Assembly: GCA_964035545.1 (NCBI GenBank)
Contig: OZ037769.1
Location: 13,911,133 to 13,975,132 of the forward strand
Source of the DNA: Bugula neritina
Taxonomy: Eukaryota; Bryozoa; Gymnolaemata; Cheilostomatida; Bugulidae
Direction: 5' to 3'
Length of the DNA stretch: 64,000 nt
Shown: positions 10,870 through 28,700 of the stretch, in pieces
Position numbering within the stretch: the stretch's first letter is position 1
Layout of the letters: each line of letters starts with the position of its first letter
Notes under the pieces: model-generated
Seen by the model: the letters and a program-made list of their open reading frames with translations, nothing else
What the model was told of the DNA's origin: nothing
Database searches by the model: none
Made by a program: the position numbers and the translations under genes

Positions 10870-11727
10870 TTACTTATTGCTGCCAGTCAAATATCCATAA
10901 ACGATGCCCCCTAAATGACAAGCGTGATTAAAAACCCTCCATCCGGCTAGCAGGCCACACGTATCGAATCCAACGACACACCAGAATGCTGTAGTAGCTG
11001 AGAAACTGTGTGGTATGATTTGATCGACAAAAGCTACTGAAAATCTTGCCTCTGGAAATTTAGCAATAGTGTATCCTATAAGGCCAAGTATAGCACCAGA
11101 TGCGCCTAGAGATTTGCCAGCATATTGAGGTTGTAATACTGCCCTAAAATACCCAGCTAGAGACGCCACCAGTCCACCTGTAGTGTACAAGTGTAAGAAT
11201 GAGTAAGGGTCTGAAGTAACTCGGGCTACAGAGAGCAAAACGTACATATTAGCAGCAATATGCAGGACACTCATGTGACTGTATGTTGACCCCAGCATGG
11301 AGAGAACCTTTGATTTACCGTATACGTCTGACAACATGTATCTCTGTAGAACCGTTGCTAGTCTAGGAGCACTGCCAGAATTGGCTAGCTGCCATAACAA
11401 AAATATCGAAGCATTGATGGCAACAATTCCAGTTAGCAAATTCAGATCTGGAAAAGTTGCATGAGTTGACTTTCGAAAATAAGCAAATCTGTTTTGTTTT
11501 TTATATTCTTCAGCCAAATAGTAAGTGCCAGCGCCTACAGATAATGTGAAGATTGTTGGTGTTATCAGCAATGTCATTCGCTGCCCTAAAGAAGACTCTC
11601 TAGATATTTCATAGCTGCGATTTGATTGAAGAGTTTTTTTAGACCTCTGTAATGTTGATCGAAAGTTTATTGATTTTGGAAAGAGTCTCTGACATCTTGT
11701 GATTTGTGAAAGTGTTGATAACATCAT
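10870..11727 (-). CDS. PARL: PARL-type mitochondrial rhomboid protease (285 aa, single exon)
   Basis: Intramembrane serine protease of the mitochondrial inner membrane. In the family it cleaves targets such as PINK1 and PGAM5 within or near the membrane. The catalytic Ser sits in LGASGA (Ser210) and the catalytic His in HLGG (His271), preceded by GWRVFNHA as in animal PARL. The TM2 motif HIAAN (His156, Asn160) is present, and several hydrophobic segments cover residues 52-280. The first 50 residues are rich in Arg/Lys/Ser with few acidic residues, which fits a mitochondrial targeting peptide. The start chosen is the first of two ATGs at 11727; an in-frame TTG lies just upstream. At 285 residues it is shorter than human PARL (about 380), with the missing part at the N-terminus. 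It has no introns, unlike every neighbour, so it may be a retrocopy or have lost introns. The reading frame and active site are intact. Confidence 0.93.
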   Translation of the reverse strand: MMLSTLSQITRCQRLFPKSINFRSTLQRSKKTLQSNRSYEISRESSLGQRMTLLITPTIFTLSVGAGTYYLAEEYKKQNRFAYFRKSTHATFPDLNLLTGIVAINASIFLLWQLANSGSAPRLATVLQRYMLSDVYGKSKVLSMLGSTYSHMSVLHIAANMYVLLSVARVTSDPYSFLHLYTTGGLVASLAGYFRAVLQPQYAGKSLGASGAILGLIGYTIAKFPEARFSVAFVDQIIPHSFSATTAFWCVVGFDTCGLLAGWRVFNHACHLGGIVYGYLTGSNK

Positions 11728-14700
11728 CAAATGGTCTGTTAGTTACTTATTATGAGGAGAAATCAATTCTCTGCAAAAGAAATTCAGTACATTTCTTACT
11801 ATGACAATATCTTTTACCTTGACTTTTATCATCAATTTTACAGTCATTTAGCTTTAAATCTCTACCCGTGTCATTAACATTAGTTACAAGAACAATGATG
11901 CCAATAGAGAAACTTATGCATATGAATTACAAGCTTTATATGTTAAATTATATCGGTACTTATTATACTCGGACACAATACTGCCCCAATTGTAGCAGTA
12001 TTTGCTCATTTTAGATGCATAGCAGTAAACTAACCGCTTTAGTAAAAGTAAAATTGTGGCCAGGCAAAATGCATACACCTCATTCCTACCCTGACAACTT
12101 ATAACTATTATTAAACATAATCAATATAATATAATAATATAAACAATCATATTTTGTCAAAAATAAAGACAGCATAATCTGTAGCATGACGCAATTGCAG
12201 ATTTGGGTAGAAATCATTTTTAATACCTAGCACCTAAAACTCCTTGACTAGAGTTTACTTGCTAAAATCATTGGCTTGACTTAGTTAGCTTAATTTATTT
12301 GATTAATTTATTGCAACTCATTAAAACTAGGAGAGTACAAAATTTTTCGAATTTAATATTCAACCTTCACAGCTATAGCAAATTAAAAACACATCATAAT
12401 CACTTGCAACAATCATGATGATTTATGTAACACTAATCTGACTCTGAGCAATAATTATCAGTAACGACAATTGGTATAATCGAGTCTTTGCAAATCAATT
12501 CAAATACAAATTCAAATTGGCTTGATTTTGCCTGTATCACTATCACTATCAGTGTGTGCATGGAAATTAGCATCCGTACACTTATTCTTAAGGTAAGTTC
12601 ATATTTAGTCTTATTCTAACTCTCAGTCTTACATTTATACCATGCAACTTAGAGTCATACTGATACTCATAGTCATAGTGATACTGATAGTCAGTCACAA
12701 TGTCATACTTAAACTTATAGAAATACTAATATTAATAGTGGGTCATATTTATACTTATAGTATTAGTTATACCGATACTCAATATCATACTTATACTAAA
12801 ACAGTAATACTAATACTAATAGTAATAGTTATAGTTATAGTAACACCAACTGCATTGAATTTGATAGGCTACTAACTCTAAGTCTAATCCGTAATCGTCC
12901 TACTGATAGTGATAGTCATAGTGATACTGAGGCTGATAGTGAAACTCACACTGATACTCATACAGTGATACTGGTACGGATACTGAATCTGCTACTTACA
13001 CTTACAGTGATACTGATACTCATACTGATAGTGATACTCATACTCATACTGAGTCTGAGAGTGAGTCTGATGACTGATGCTGAGCCTGGTGGTCATACTG
13101 ATACTGATACTCATCAGTCATCATAGTGACTACTACTACCACTAGCACTACTAGACCTAGTAGTAGTCCTAATCCTAGTACTTGAAATACATTTGAAAAT
13201 AATTTGTCTACGTTCAAATCATGGCTTGACAAGCTCTTAAATTGACTTGCAGTCAACTCGACCCGGCGAGAAGTTACACTATATTATAGACGTAAACTTT
13301 TGTAGCGGAAGCGGTTAAGAATGAATACAATGCTGCACGCTAGAAAATTAGCCTTCTGTCCATTTTAGTACTCGGCATTTAAATGATAACTTGTACCAAA
13401 TAAAGGATCATTTCATACAAAAAACGTGCAACAGCGATCAAACCAGTGATAATTTCTCTTTATTCTAATGAAATCATATTTTATAATTATTAGACGTCAC
13501 TGTCCTGCGTTCATATGCTGCTAACTGCAAGTTGAGTTGGTAGCATCCACTTGCAGAATTACCACAACTACTACTACTACTACTAGTGACTAGTAAAGCT
13601 GCCATAAGGTAAAGGCTATCCTTACAATCTTGTGACTTTCATGTTTACAAAGCTTTCACTTAGTCCAACACTAAGGAGCTACGTTGTTCCGGCACACATA
13701 ACTCATAAGACAGTTATCATAAGTTTAAAATAAAATCGAAATGACAGCATCAGCATGACCATCGGCATAACAAATACAATTGACTTTGAATTTGGATACT
13801 TATACCCATGCTGCATACGCCATACTGATAGTGATAGTGATGGTGCTACTCCGTATGAGTATGATACTGATGGTGATAGTCATAGTGATAGTGATAGTAT
13901 CTTACAGTTACTCATAGTCATAATGATAATCATAATGATCATGATGGTGCATGGCCATGAGCATTTAATTTTCATTTTGTGACCAATTGAAATTCAAATT
14001 CAACTTGATTCAAATTGAAATTTGCTTTTAGTTTTGCTTTTACTCGCAGGTAAAGAAGTTGATCTGTTGCTGCAATCTAGGCGTAAGCCTATGCTTTAGC
14101 ATGTATTTGTAAACATTTTTTTAGTTTTCAGGTAGTAGACTTGCCTAATTTTGATTTAATAATTACTAATAGTTATTATTAGTTATTAGGCCTATTTTAC
14201 GGCCATTAGTAAGGTAGTTTATATGTAAAATTAATAATCTTTGTGCACTTAGAGTTAAAGTGGTACTAATGGTCATAGTTTATAGATATATGGTTCATAC
14301 TTTTCATAGCTATTAGTATTACTTTAAGGCTAAGTAATACTGTTTATAGTAGTACTAATTAATACTCATACTGTTAGTAGACGTGGTAAGTAGCTCTTTC
14401 ATCTACAACAATTAATATTACAGCAACTTTATCAGTATAATGAAGTTACAATTAGTATAATAAATAACTATAATAAATTTCAACTAAGATTAATTGCTAA
14501 TAGTATTAGATTTGGAATTAGGCCTCTTTTGGTATGTTTTATTTTTTAGTCTAGTTATACTTATTATAAATGGGGCTATAGTGTTAGTGCTACTCTATTT
14601 GAAAGGATTGGGCAAACTAACCTTAATATGAGTGATTTCTTTTAAGTGACTTTCATTGTATATAACACAATGCCAGTTACATAAAATGACATTGGAGTCG

Positions 14701-15151
14701 ACTAAAACATCTATGAAAATGTCAATTTAATAACCAGTCTGGTTTTAAGCTACTTATAGATGTCTATAGCACATTTATTATCCAGCAATTGTGATGGTAC
14801 TAATCCAAATTAGGAGTAATATTAACATTTTCTTAATAAAATTTAACTTCGTTTTAACTATTTAACAGCATTGGTAATTTTCCATGACACTAAGTTTTTT
14901 TAGATAGTATATCAAATCTACATACCAAATTACAGTGTGATGCAGCCTCACAGCTGCTCAAGTTGCATACCATTGTTGCTCTTACAGTCTTTCCTTTATA
15001 GCTTTGCTGTAAATAGCATGAATTGAAATACAAGAAAAATGCTACTTGAGTTTGCCTGTTTTATATCTACATTTGAAAACATTTTGGTAATTGTTTGCTT
15101 CTGTTTGTAGTTTTGGAACTTTCGGAGACAAGAAAGCCTCCTAAAATAAGT
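11728..15151. other. Intergenic region between PARL and GCSH with degenerate GATACT/GATAGT tracts
   Basis: This is a divergent intergenic space holding the promoters of PARL (-) and GCSH (+). Two tracts, about 12540-13120 and 13745-13960, are loose mixtures of GATACT, GATAGT, CATACT and TCATAG words. Some stretches read as Ser/Asp-rich or Ile/Leu-rich open frames, which I judge non-coding. An acceptor-like TGTTTGTAG at 15102-15110 precedes the GCSH start and may open its first coding exon. No other gene is seen. Confidence 0.5.
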
Positions 15152-20045
<4,894 letters not shown>

Positions 20046-20308
20046 ATATTATAGAGCAATGCGGGGTTGGCAGATCTGATTAACTATCATAGAATCACCT
20101 CTTAGAACTTACAATCTGACTATATTATATTATATACATTATATACACAGACTCCATATTCTCACACTTACAGTGCATAAGAACTTGGGCTAGCCTTTGA
20201 TTCCCCTTTATGGTTCATGGTGCTACGCTATGTCTACAAGGTTTTAATTTTTGAATTGCCTTGGCGTGTTATTATCAGTTTTTTACTTAAAACATATTTT
20301 CTCTTGCC

Positions 20309-20314
20309 AATAAA
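20309..20314 (+). terminator. Poly(A) signal of GCSH
   Basis: AATAAA 264 bp after the GCSH stop codon, on the same strand. Confidence 0.5.
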
Positions 20315-22730
20315 ATTTTAAACCACCATTATTTTAAAAGAACTCATGCCACACATTTCTAAAACTATTGGCTCTGCTATATTTCCATCATTGAATGTAC
20401 ACATAGCTATCGTCATAGAGTGGATAACTCCTCAAAGGTCTTCACACATGACTGGTCATAGCTTAGGATGTTATGTTGGGGTTGTCTACACACTGCCAAG
20501 TTTTCACTATTATATTGTGAAGTTACTTCAGCCCTAAGCCAAAAGCACTTCCAAAAGCAAAAAATACTGTCATGAAGCACATTATTCCTTCTGCTTCTAC
20601 TGATTATCAGCTGAGTTGGAGCAATTCTTTTGAGCTCTTTCAATCCTCTCAGGTTCTCTCTCCTATTCATGCTTATTAACAGTTGGCTAATTTACAGTTA
20701 GCAAATAATCTTGGAGCAACATTTTGAAAGATGCTCAGTGGGAGGAGCAACACAACTGGCAACACAACTGGCAACACAACTGGCAACACAACTGGCAACA
20801 CAACTGGTATAACCAGCAAATACTTGGCCGATGCCATCATTAAGATTTTAGTTCATTAGCAGCTATGCAGTAATCGTGTTTTGTTTGTTTGTGTTTTGGG
20901 TTGATCATACTTTCAATTCACTTAGTTGACTAGAGACACTAGTGAAGATAATTTGATATGCAATTTAAAATATTTAATTGTAATACTAGAAAATAATGTT
21001 TTAATTTATCAGTTTGAACTAACAATGTTATATGCTTCAAGGAGAATTTGGTTTATAGCTAGGATGTTGATCAAAATTGCATAAAGTTGACTGTAATACT
21101 AGATATGATAATTATACTGTTGGTCATTGTGATATAGCTAGCATTTAACTCAGTTTGACTCTATCTGTTGGATCAACTTCACTCAGTTTCTTTGTTTCCA
21201 GAAAGCAAATAAGTGGTTTACCATTCATTGCAGTTTTGAATACCAATATTGCTGATGTGCTATTTTAAGATTCCCTCGCACATTTCAAAACTAGTTTCTT
21301 ACAGATTGCTCATATTATATTAGCAAACATCGAATCATTTTTGTGTCACAAGAAAATTTAATAATTATTGGTGGTGTGAAATGCAGGAATTAATTCACAT
21401 GGCAATTGTTTGAGGTTTGCTCAGGTTTGGTGATTTTACAAGACTTGCCTTGGTTGCGAATTCGAAAAATCCACTGTTCATTTTATACTAAAAATAGAGC
21501 AGAATGCTAGGATGTATTCAATAAGAATTATATTATCAACTATTTGGATATTTGAAGTGGTTGAAGTATCAGTATATATAGACTTGCAGCTTATTAAACG
21601 TGTTCCCTATATTATACTAAAAACTTTTGTCTGTTTCATTAGAATTAGCCTGTATGTAGGGTGTTTACCCCCCCCCCTTCTAAAACCACCAAAGCTCTGC
21701 CACCCTCAGTGTATGCACTGGAACAAACTGACCAATAAAGAGCCTCCAGCAATCTAAGATTTTATTGGCCTTTAAGATAAGATAAAAAAATTGTTGAAGG
21801 AGATACTGTAGGTGGAGCTTCTGTTAATGCTTCTGGCTATCTAGGGGTGTAGAAAAAATTGATGTTTTTCTGGGGGGGTTTGAACTAGACTCTTCCAACA
21901 ATATTTACTATTTTATTGTCTACTGTTTTCTTTCTTTAAAGTTGTATCCACTGCTCCATGTCTTTACACGTAACATTTAATTATAAGTTTTAAACCTTTT
22001 AATTTAGAATGTTTGCTTTCTAACTATACACTCCTTTGTGATGGTTTTAAAGTCTCAAAATTCCAAACTCTATCATAGTTATAATATTTAAGTGGTGGCT
22101 TGTAGTACAGGTAGATAAAGGGAGGTTCACATAACATGTTATTAGCTGTTACAGTGTAGTAGTGTAAAGACTTGCAGAGAGCTGTTATTCCATACTACAC
22201 AAGCTAAATTATTCTGGAGCTCTTTTTCATCTATTCCAAGAGGTATGTTGATACATTTGTGTGAGAAATGTAAACATACTTTAAGAACTATAACTGGTTT
22301 ACTTGAAACTCTATTAAGATTATACTTCTCCTTTTACTTCACTTTTACCTGTCATGCTATTATTAAAACGATTTTTCCCCCAAAAATATCAAAAGTTTCT
22401 ATATTTTTGCTTTTAATATTGCACAAAGTAAATGTTACAGGATTATCATGGTGTAAATTTTTCATAAACCAGTTGCATTTTATTTTTAAATAGAAATTTC
22501 ATAAAATTAAAATTTGTTATTACCATAATTATAAATTAATAGTGTAACTTCGGAAAACAGTCAAACTTAGGGTCAACTTCATCATGTTCCATAAACCTCT
22601 ACAGCATTTCATTGACCACCACAGTATTTCATTGATCTCTTCTGTATTTCATAGACCATCCCTGTGTTTGCTGAAAGTCTAGTACAGAGTAAAAGAATTA
22701 ATCCTGTGATTTTATTACCAAGTGGATACA
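20315..22730. other. Intergenic region GCSH to SLC7A9-like
   Basis: No coding exon is recognised. A 12-bp direct repeat of about five perfect copies (GCAACACAACTG) lies at 20747-20806. A C-tract lies near 21671-21680. Three loose copies of a CATTTCATTGACCA-like word lie at 22595-22660. The 5' untranslated region and promoter of the transporter gene should lie at the right end. Confidence 0.45.
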
Positions 22731-25700
22731 ATGAGTTCTAAAGAAGAAGAAACTAAAGGAGATGTTAAGTTAAAAGAAGACACCCCAGTGAGTGTTTCTA
22801 ATAGATTAATAGCCAACTCATATAATATTATGTGTAATTAATTACTTATACTTATAGCATCTCTTTATTTTCATTCTCCTAATTCTAAGTAAAGGCCTGG
22901 CCTCACGAAATCGTGTGACGGTTTTCGTGAGTTATCCTTTTGTTTTGACCAGCCACACACATAATAAATAGTCAGTGAATGAGTCTTGCACGAGGTACAA
23001 ACAGCAGAAAATTGCCAAATAGAGAAATGTGGTAGAAATGAAATAATTACTGTTGCTAAAATTCTATGAACCAATCAAATGGTACTTATCGTCGATTGTA
23101 ATTTTTTGTTCATCGTCTTCGTTGGGTGTACGTAACAAAGACGATTTCGTTTGAATTCCCTCAAATTTTCTCGTAAGAATGTTTTTTTCGTGTCAAATAG
23201 ACATAGACGAATTCTTGTGATTCTCAGGATTGTGAGGCCAGGCCTTTAGGGATAAAGTAATAAATGTAACCCATGTCCCTCATGGGTCACCAAACTGCTA
23301 TCCTTTTCGTACACAAAATGAATAAGCTAATCCACTGGATAACCACTTGAATAATACTAGTTCTTTATTTATTGCATCTCAGCTGTGTTTTTCCCAACAT
23401 GTTTTTAAAACATGAATTATATGTAAACCAAAAGAGCAGTCCCCCCAACCCCCAACCCCCCCCCCAACGTATCACAATAATAAATAAGCATGCAGTAAAA
23501 TGAAATGTACAAGTTACTAATACTTGTGAGTAGTAGTGTATGACTCATACATGAAATATAAATATAAAAATATGTATTATTTAGTTTATTTATACTGATG
23601 TACATGTACGAAACTACCTACCAGATGTAACGGAAGTGAGTACAAAACGACCTTCACCTGTCCCCCACCAATACCAGTTTTAAGTTTTTAAACAAGTTTT
23701 TTACAAGTTTTACTTGCCAATGCAGCTGGAATTTCTACATCATTAGCATTATATTAGTGACGCTTAGGATGTCTATTAGCGCTTTATTTATCTATTTAAT
23801 TGTTTTTTAGTAATTAGAGCTTTTCTTGCACTTGCTTACTGGCTTTTATACACCTGATACAAGTACATCAAGTAGACCAAGTGCTGTAACACAGGTGGCA
23901 CTCTCTAACAATACTACTTAGTAAATGGACATTGTATACTTATAAAAATAGATAATAATGTAATTATTATAATAACTTATCATAATAATGCTTATTTAGT
24001 AAAATAAGCAGTAATGTACTGTAAATAACATAACTTAAATAAGTATAGTCTGTTATCATGTTCTTTGATTAACAAAAACTATTACCTAATACTAAAAATT
24101 ATCCTAAACTTTATTTCTTTGTTGTTACTTCTAGAATTCAGAAATGTTTAATGTAGACTGCATGTGGACTGTTTTCCTTGAGTAAACCTGTATTTATGTA
24201 GAATAACTTCACAAGCTTATAAGTGCTGTAACCTGCAATCATAATGCATAGGGATACTCAACTAGTAATTTGCCATCTGACAGTATAGAATGTAGTTGAC
24301 ATGATGCTATGGTGGAGTTGACACTATCTGGCAGTTAGAGCAGGTGCCCATCCTCTACAAGCATGCACATCATGAACTGATCCAAAATGTCTACATGGCC
24401 ATTTTTTGACATGAAACACTGTTGACATAATCTGTAGTTTAATGAATAGTTGAAAGAAAAAAGTTAGTCTTAGCTATTAAAATGTTTTCAAAGTTATCAT
24501 AAATGGCAAAGTATGAGTTTATAGTTAGTCTTAATTACTATTTCATTGTTATTCTACTGTCTCCTTTTGAAGATGTTATTACGTCATAAGTGTATTGCTC
24601 TACTTTGAACATAGATGCTAAGATCAACTGTAACTTATTGTTTTAAACTCAGTTCTACACTTCAATGGGCTATATATGCAGTCTATCTGGAATGACACCC
24701 AGTTATTGTGTCTTTCAAAAAGTTGGATGTTCAACCAACACTACAAACTAAGACACATAACGCCAATATAACTAATAGTTATAATATGGGTTTAAATGCT
24801 TTGCATATAAATGTAATTCAAAATGCAACATTATAAGGCATACTATGCATTATTTTAGTTGAACATGGTCAATATTACATAAATTGCATTCAGAAAAAGG
24901 CTGTTTCTTTCTATGACAAAGATTTTAATATTGGTTTTGTAACCAACTTGATGGTAAAACCTATTGCTGGTCATTTCTTTTAAAAATATAAGTATTTCAT
25001 GTATTATTGGCTATCTCTAAGCATTGGCCAGATGGTTAAAATATTGCATAATTTTCAGTTGCATTTAGTAACAAATTGACAAATACTATTCTAGCTGTGA
25101 TAACTGGAGTTGTCTTCCTATCTGGGAAATGCTTTTCAAAAGAACAAGTATATTGTAGGTAAAGTCATTGTCCTCTGAGGACAGCGTATCAACAGAGAAT
25201 GCTGCTGACAGCTCCGGTGTGGGTCTCCAGAGAACCGTCAGTCTGATGGGGGGAGTGGCACTCATTGCTGGCACTATGATAGGTGAGTGAATTAGTACAG
25301 TGTACTGTGCTAGTATGTAGAGGTACAGTAGGTAGAATTTCAATAGCCTAAGCTCTCAAATGTTCTTTACGAGTTTTGGTTTGAGACTATGTTATGCATG
25401 TACTTAGTTTCTAGATTCTTTATAATTATAGACTTGGTTCTTAGATTTTGTTATACATACAACTCATTTGTAGGTTCGGGTATCTTCGTCTCCCCCAAAG
25501 GAGTGCTGGAAGATACCGGCTCTGTAGGCCTCAGTCTAGTTATATGGACAGCCTGTGGTCTCCTCTCAATGCTCGGTGAGATGAGATGCTATCCTATCAA
25601 CCTCAGCCATTTATGTACCTTTTAGTGAAGTTTCATTAAAATACTAATTACTAATACTTATTACTTTTAAAATTAATAACTCAATCAGTGAATAGAGACA

Positions 25701-28700
25701 CAAACATTCGTAGTTAGGAAAGCAAAGCCAAAATCTGATATATTAACACATAATAATTCTAGCAATGAAGTGAAAGTGCCCTTACTTACTTATCCACTCT
25801 ACAACTGCATTGTGTACATTATTTATAGTATCTGGTTAGATTTTCTTTTAAGTTTGTATAGTCTGTATAATATACCTGTTTGGTTTGTATTCTCTGTTTC
25901 TACAGACTGTATAATATGTAGATTGTATAATCTATAGACTGTATAATCTATAGTGTATAGTCTATAGATTGTATAATCTATAGAATTTATAATCTATAAA
26001 CTGTATAATCTATAGACTGTATAATCTATAGACCGTATAATCTATAGACTGTATAATCTATAGACTGTATAATCTGTAGACTGTATGATCTATAGTGTAT
26101 AACCTATAGACTGTATAATCTGTAGACTGCATAATATATAGACAACATATAGCTGATATACTATCTCTACCTGCAGGAGCTCTGGTGTACGCAGAGCTGG
26201 GAGCTTCTATATCTCAGTCCGGGGGAGAGTGGATTTACCTGCACCTGGCCTTCTCCCCTCTCCACCGCGTGCTTGGGCCTATACCTGCATACCTCTACTC
26301 CTGGACTAACGTGGTCGTTATGAAACCATCTAGTGTGGCCATCATTTGTCTGACCTTCTCTCAGTACATCATGACTCCCTTCTTTGATGCCTGCGGGCCA
26401 CCTGAAATAGTGCTCAAACTACTCACAGTTACCACTATCAGTATGTACTCGCAGTTAGTACTATTTGTATGTACTCATAGCACTATTAGTATGTATACTC
26501 ACAGCTAGTACTATCAGTATGTACTCACCGTTAGTACTATAATAATTATGTACTCACAGAGTCACAGTTACCACTATCAGTGTGTACTCACAGTTACTAC
26601 TATTAGTATAGACTCAGTAATTATTACAAGTATGTATTCACAGTTACGACTATAGGTATGCACTCGATCTACTAACAGTTTCGCCATATATATCTATGAC
26701 ATAATTTAACATTGTGAATGCCCTTCTCATCGTATCACTGATATTCTACCAATAAGATAATAGTATTCTAACGTTATATTACAGGGGAGACAACTTTTCT
26801 TACAATTGAATTATGTTGTGTGACATGATTTCGTCTTTTAGTGTTGTTGGCAGCCATCAACATCTACAGTCCGAAGGCAGGAAATAGAGTGCAGATTCTC
26901 TTCTTCCTGGTGAAGGTCGCAGCCCTTCTCGCTATCATTGTGGGCGGAATTTATCGCATGGCCTTAGGTGAGTAACCTTATTTAAAGTTGGTTATGGAGT
27001 AACATGTTGGGCCCAACATGGGTAACAATGTTTTTCCAGTGTGCTCTGAGTTTAGCATGGAAGGTAATCTGGGGGTTGCCTGTGGATAGATAACAGAGTG
27101 ATTTTAGGGGTAGCCAGAAGTTTGGTAATGGGGTAATTCAGTGGTTTTCTGAGGTAGGGTGTAACAGTACACTACACACTACACAGTCTCTGTAACCTGC
27201 AGTTGAATATTTTGCTAATCTCTTCAAAGTCCACACAACTCCTAATTACACTTGTTGGCTGCTAATATATTGTGCAGATAACAGTTACAGGTTTTCCTGC
27301 ACAGCCTCCACTTTTATTGACATGTGTGATTACTTTTATCAGGCAGGAGTTTATCTATTTAATGCTTGTCCAGCAGCTTTTTTGCCAGAATTTTGGAGTT
27401 ATCCACTCAACTTCTTTTTCTGAAAAAATTCCGAAATAGGCTTCAATATTCCAAAAGTTTAAAAGCCCGTAAAATTATTTTGATTAAATAGCTACAATGA
27501 ATTGATCTACCAGGGCAAGTATTTTTAAATGAATTTAGTCTGCATGTAATCTATTATTTTTAGGTGACACTAAACACGTTAGTTCAGGTTTTCAAGGGAC
27601 GGTCTCGTCTCCTGCCAGAATAGCTAAGGCTTTTTACTCAGGATTGTGGGCTTATGATGGTTGGAATAATCTTAACTATGTCACTGAGGAGATTAAAAAC
27701 CCAAAGAGGTTTGTCAGTTGCTAATAGCAACCAGTGTAACTATTGCCAATTGCCAAGACAGAACATTTTAAAAGCTGCTCTGGAAATGTTTTCTTTATTG
27801 TTAAATTCGAAAATAATTTTGTTACCTTGTTAGGAAGAATAAAATGGTGACCACATTAGTTTCTATTCTTTTGGCCTTATATAGCAATAATGCTTAGTTT
27901 GTGGAACTATTTAATTGCAATTTTAACTCAAACCTAAGAATAAAGTCAAGTGTGAGCTATTAAATATGTCAGGGTAATTAGATTAAAAATGCCAGTGATA
28001 AAGTTTATATTTAAATTGAGATAAAATGAACACTACTTGCATCGGCTGTAAAAAAATGAAACATAGCATAGTTATTTATATATTTTGAATTTTTTCTGAA
28101 GTTCTTTTGTAGACGGTGGTTACAGTTGTATTAGAAATTGTATTTTTTCTTCAGGAACATACCTCTGGCCATCATCATATCCATTCCCTTAGTCACTGTA
28201 ATCTACATCATCACAAACCTGGCTTATTTCTCTGTGCTGTCTCCATCAGCCCTCCTGGCCTCCGACGCTGTTGCTGTTGTGAGTTTACCTTTCTTACCTA
28301 TTGTATTGCAAGTTGTACTGCAGGCTGCATTGTGAGTCAGACTACAGGTTGTACTGTGAGTCGTACTATAGATTGTACTGTGAGTCTTACTATAGGTTGT
28401 ACTGTGGTGAGTCATACTACAGCTTTTATTGTGTGTCATAAAGTGAATTGTACTCTGAGTCATATTGATAACATTTATAACATGTCATATGTTGGATGCA
28501 GATATCCCCATATACTGCACACAGCATACTGAATGGGCAGATAACTTCCTATTATAATTATTTTTCTGAGCTGAATTGAATTATTGCTTTTCTATACTAT
28601 TTTTTAAATTCTGCTCTTGTTTCAAAAATAACCAGAGATGTATGCTAAAATGAGTGTAGATAATATTATATCTGTCTATTGTTGATATTTCTTTCAGTAA

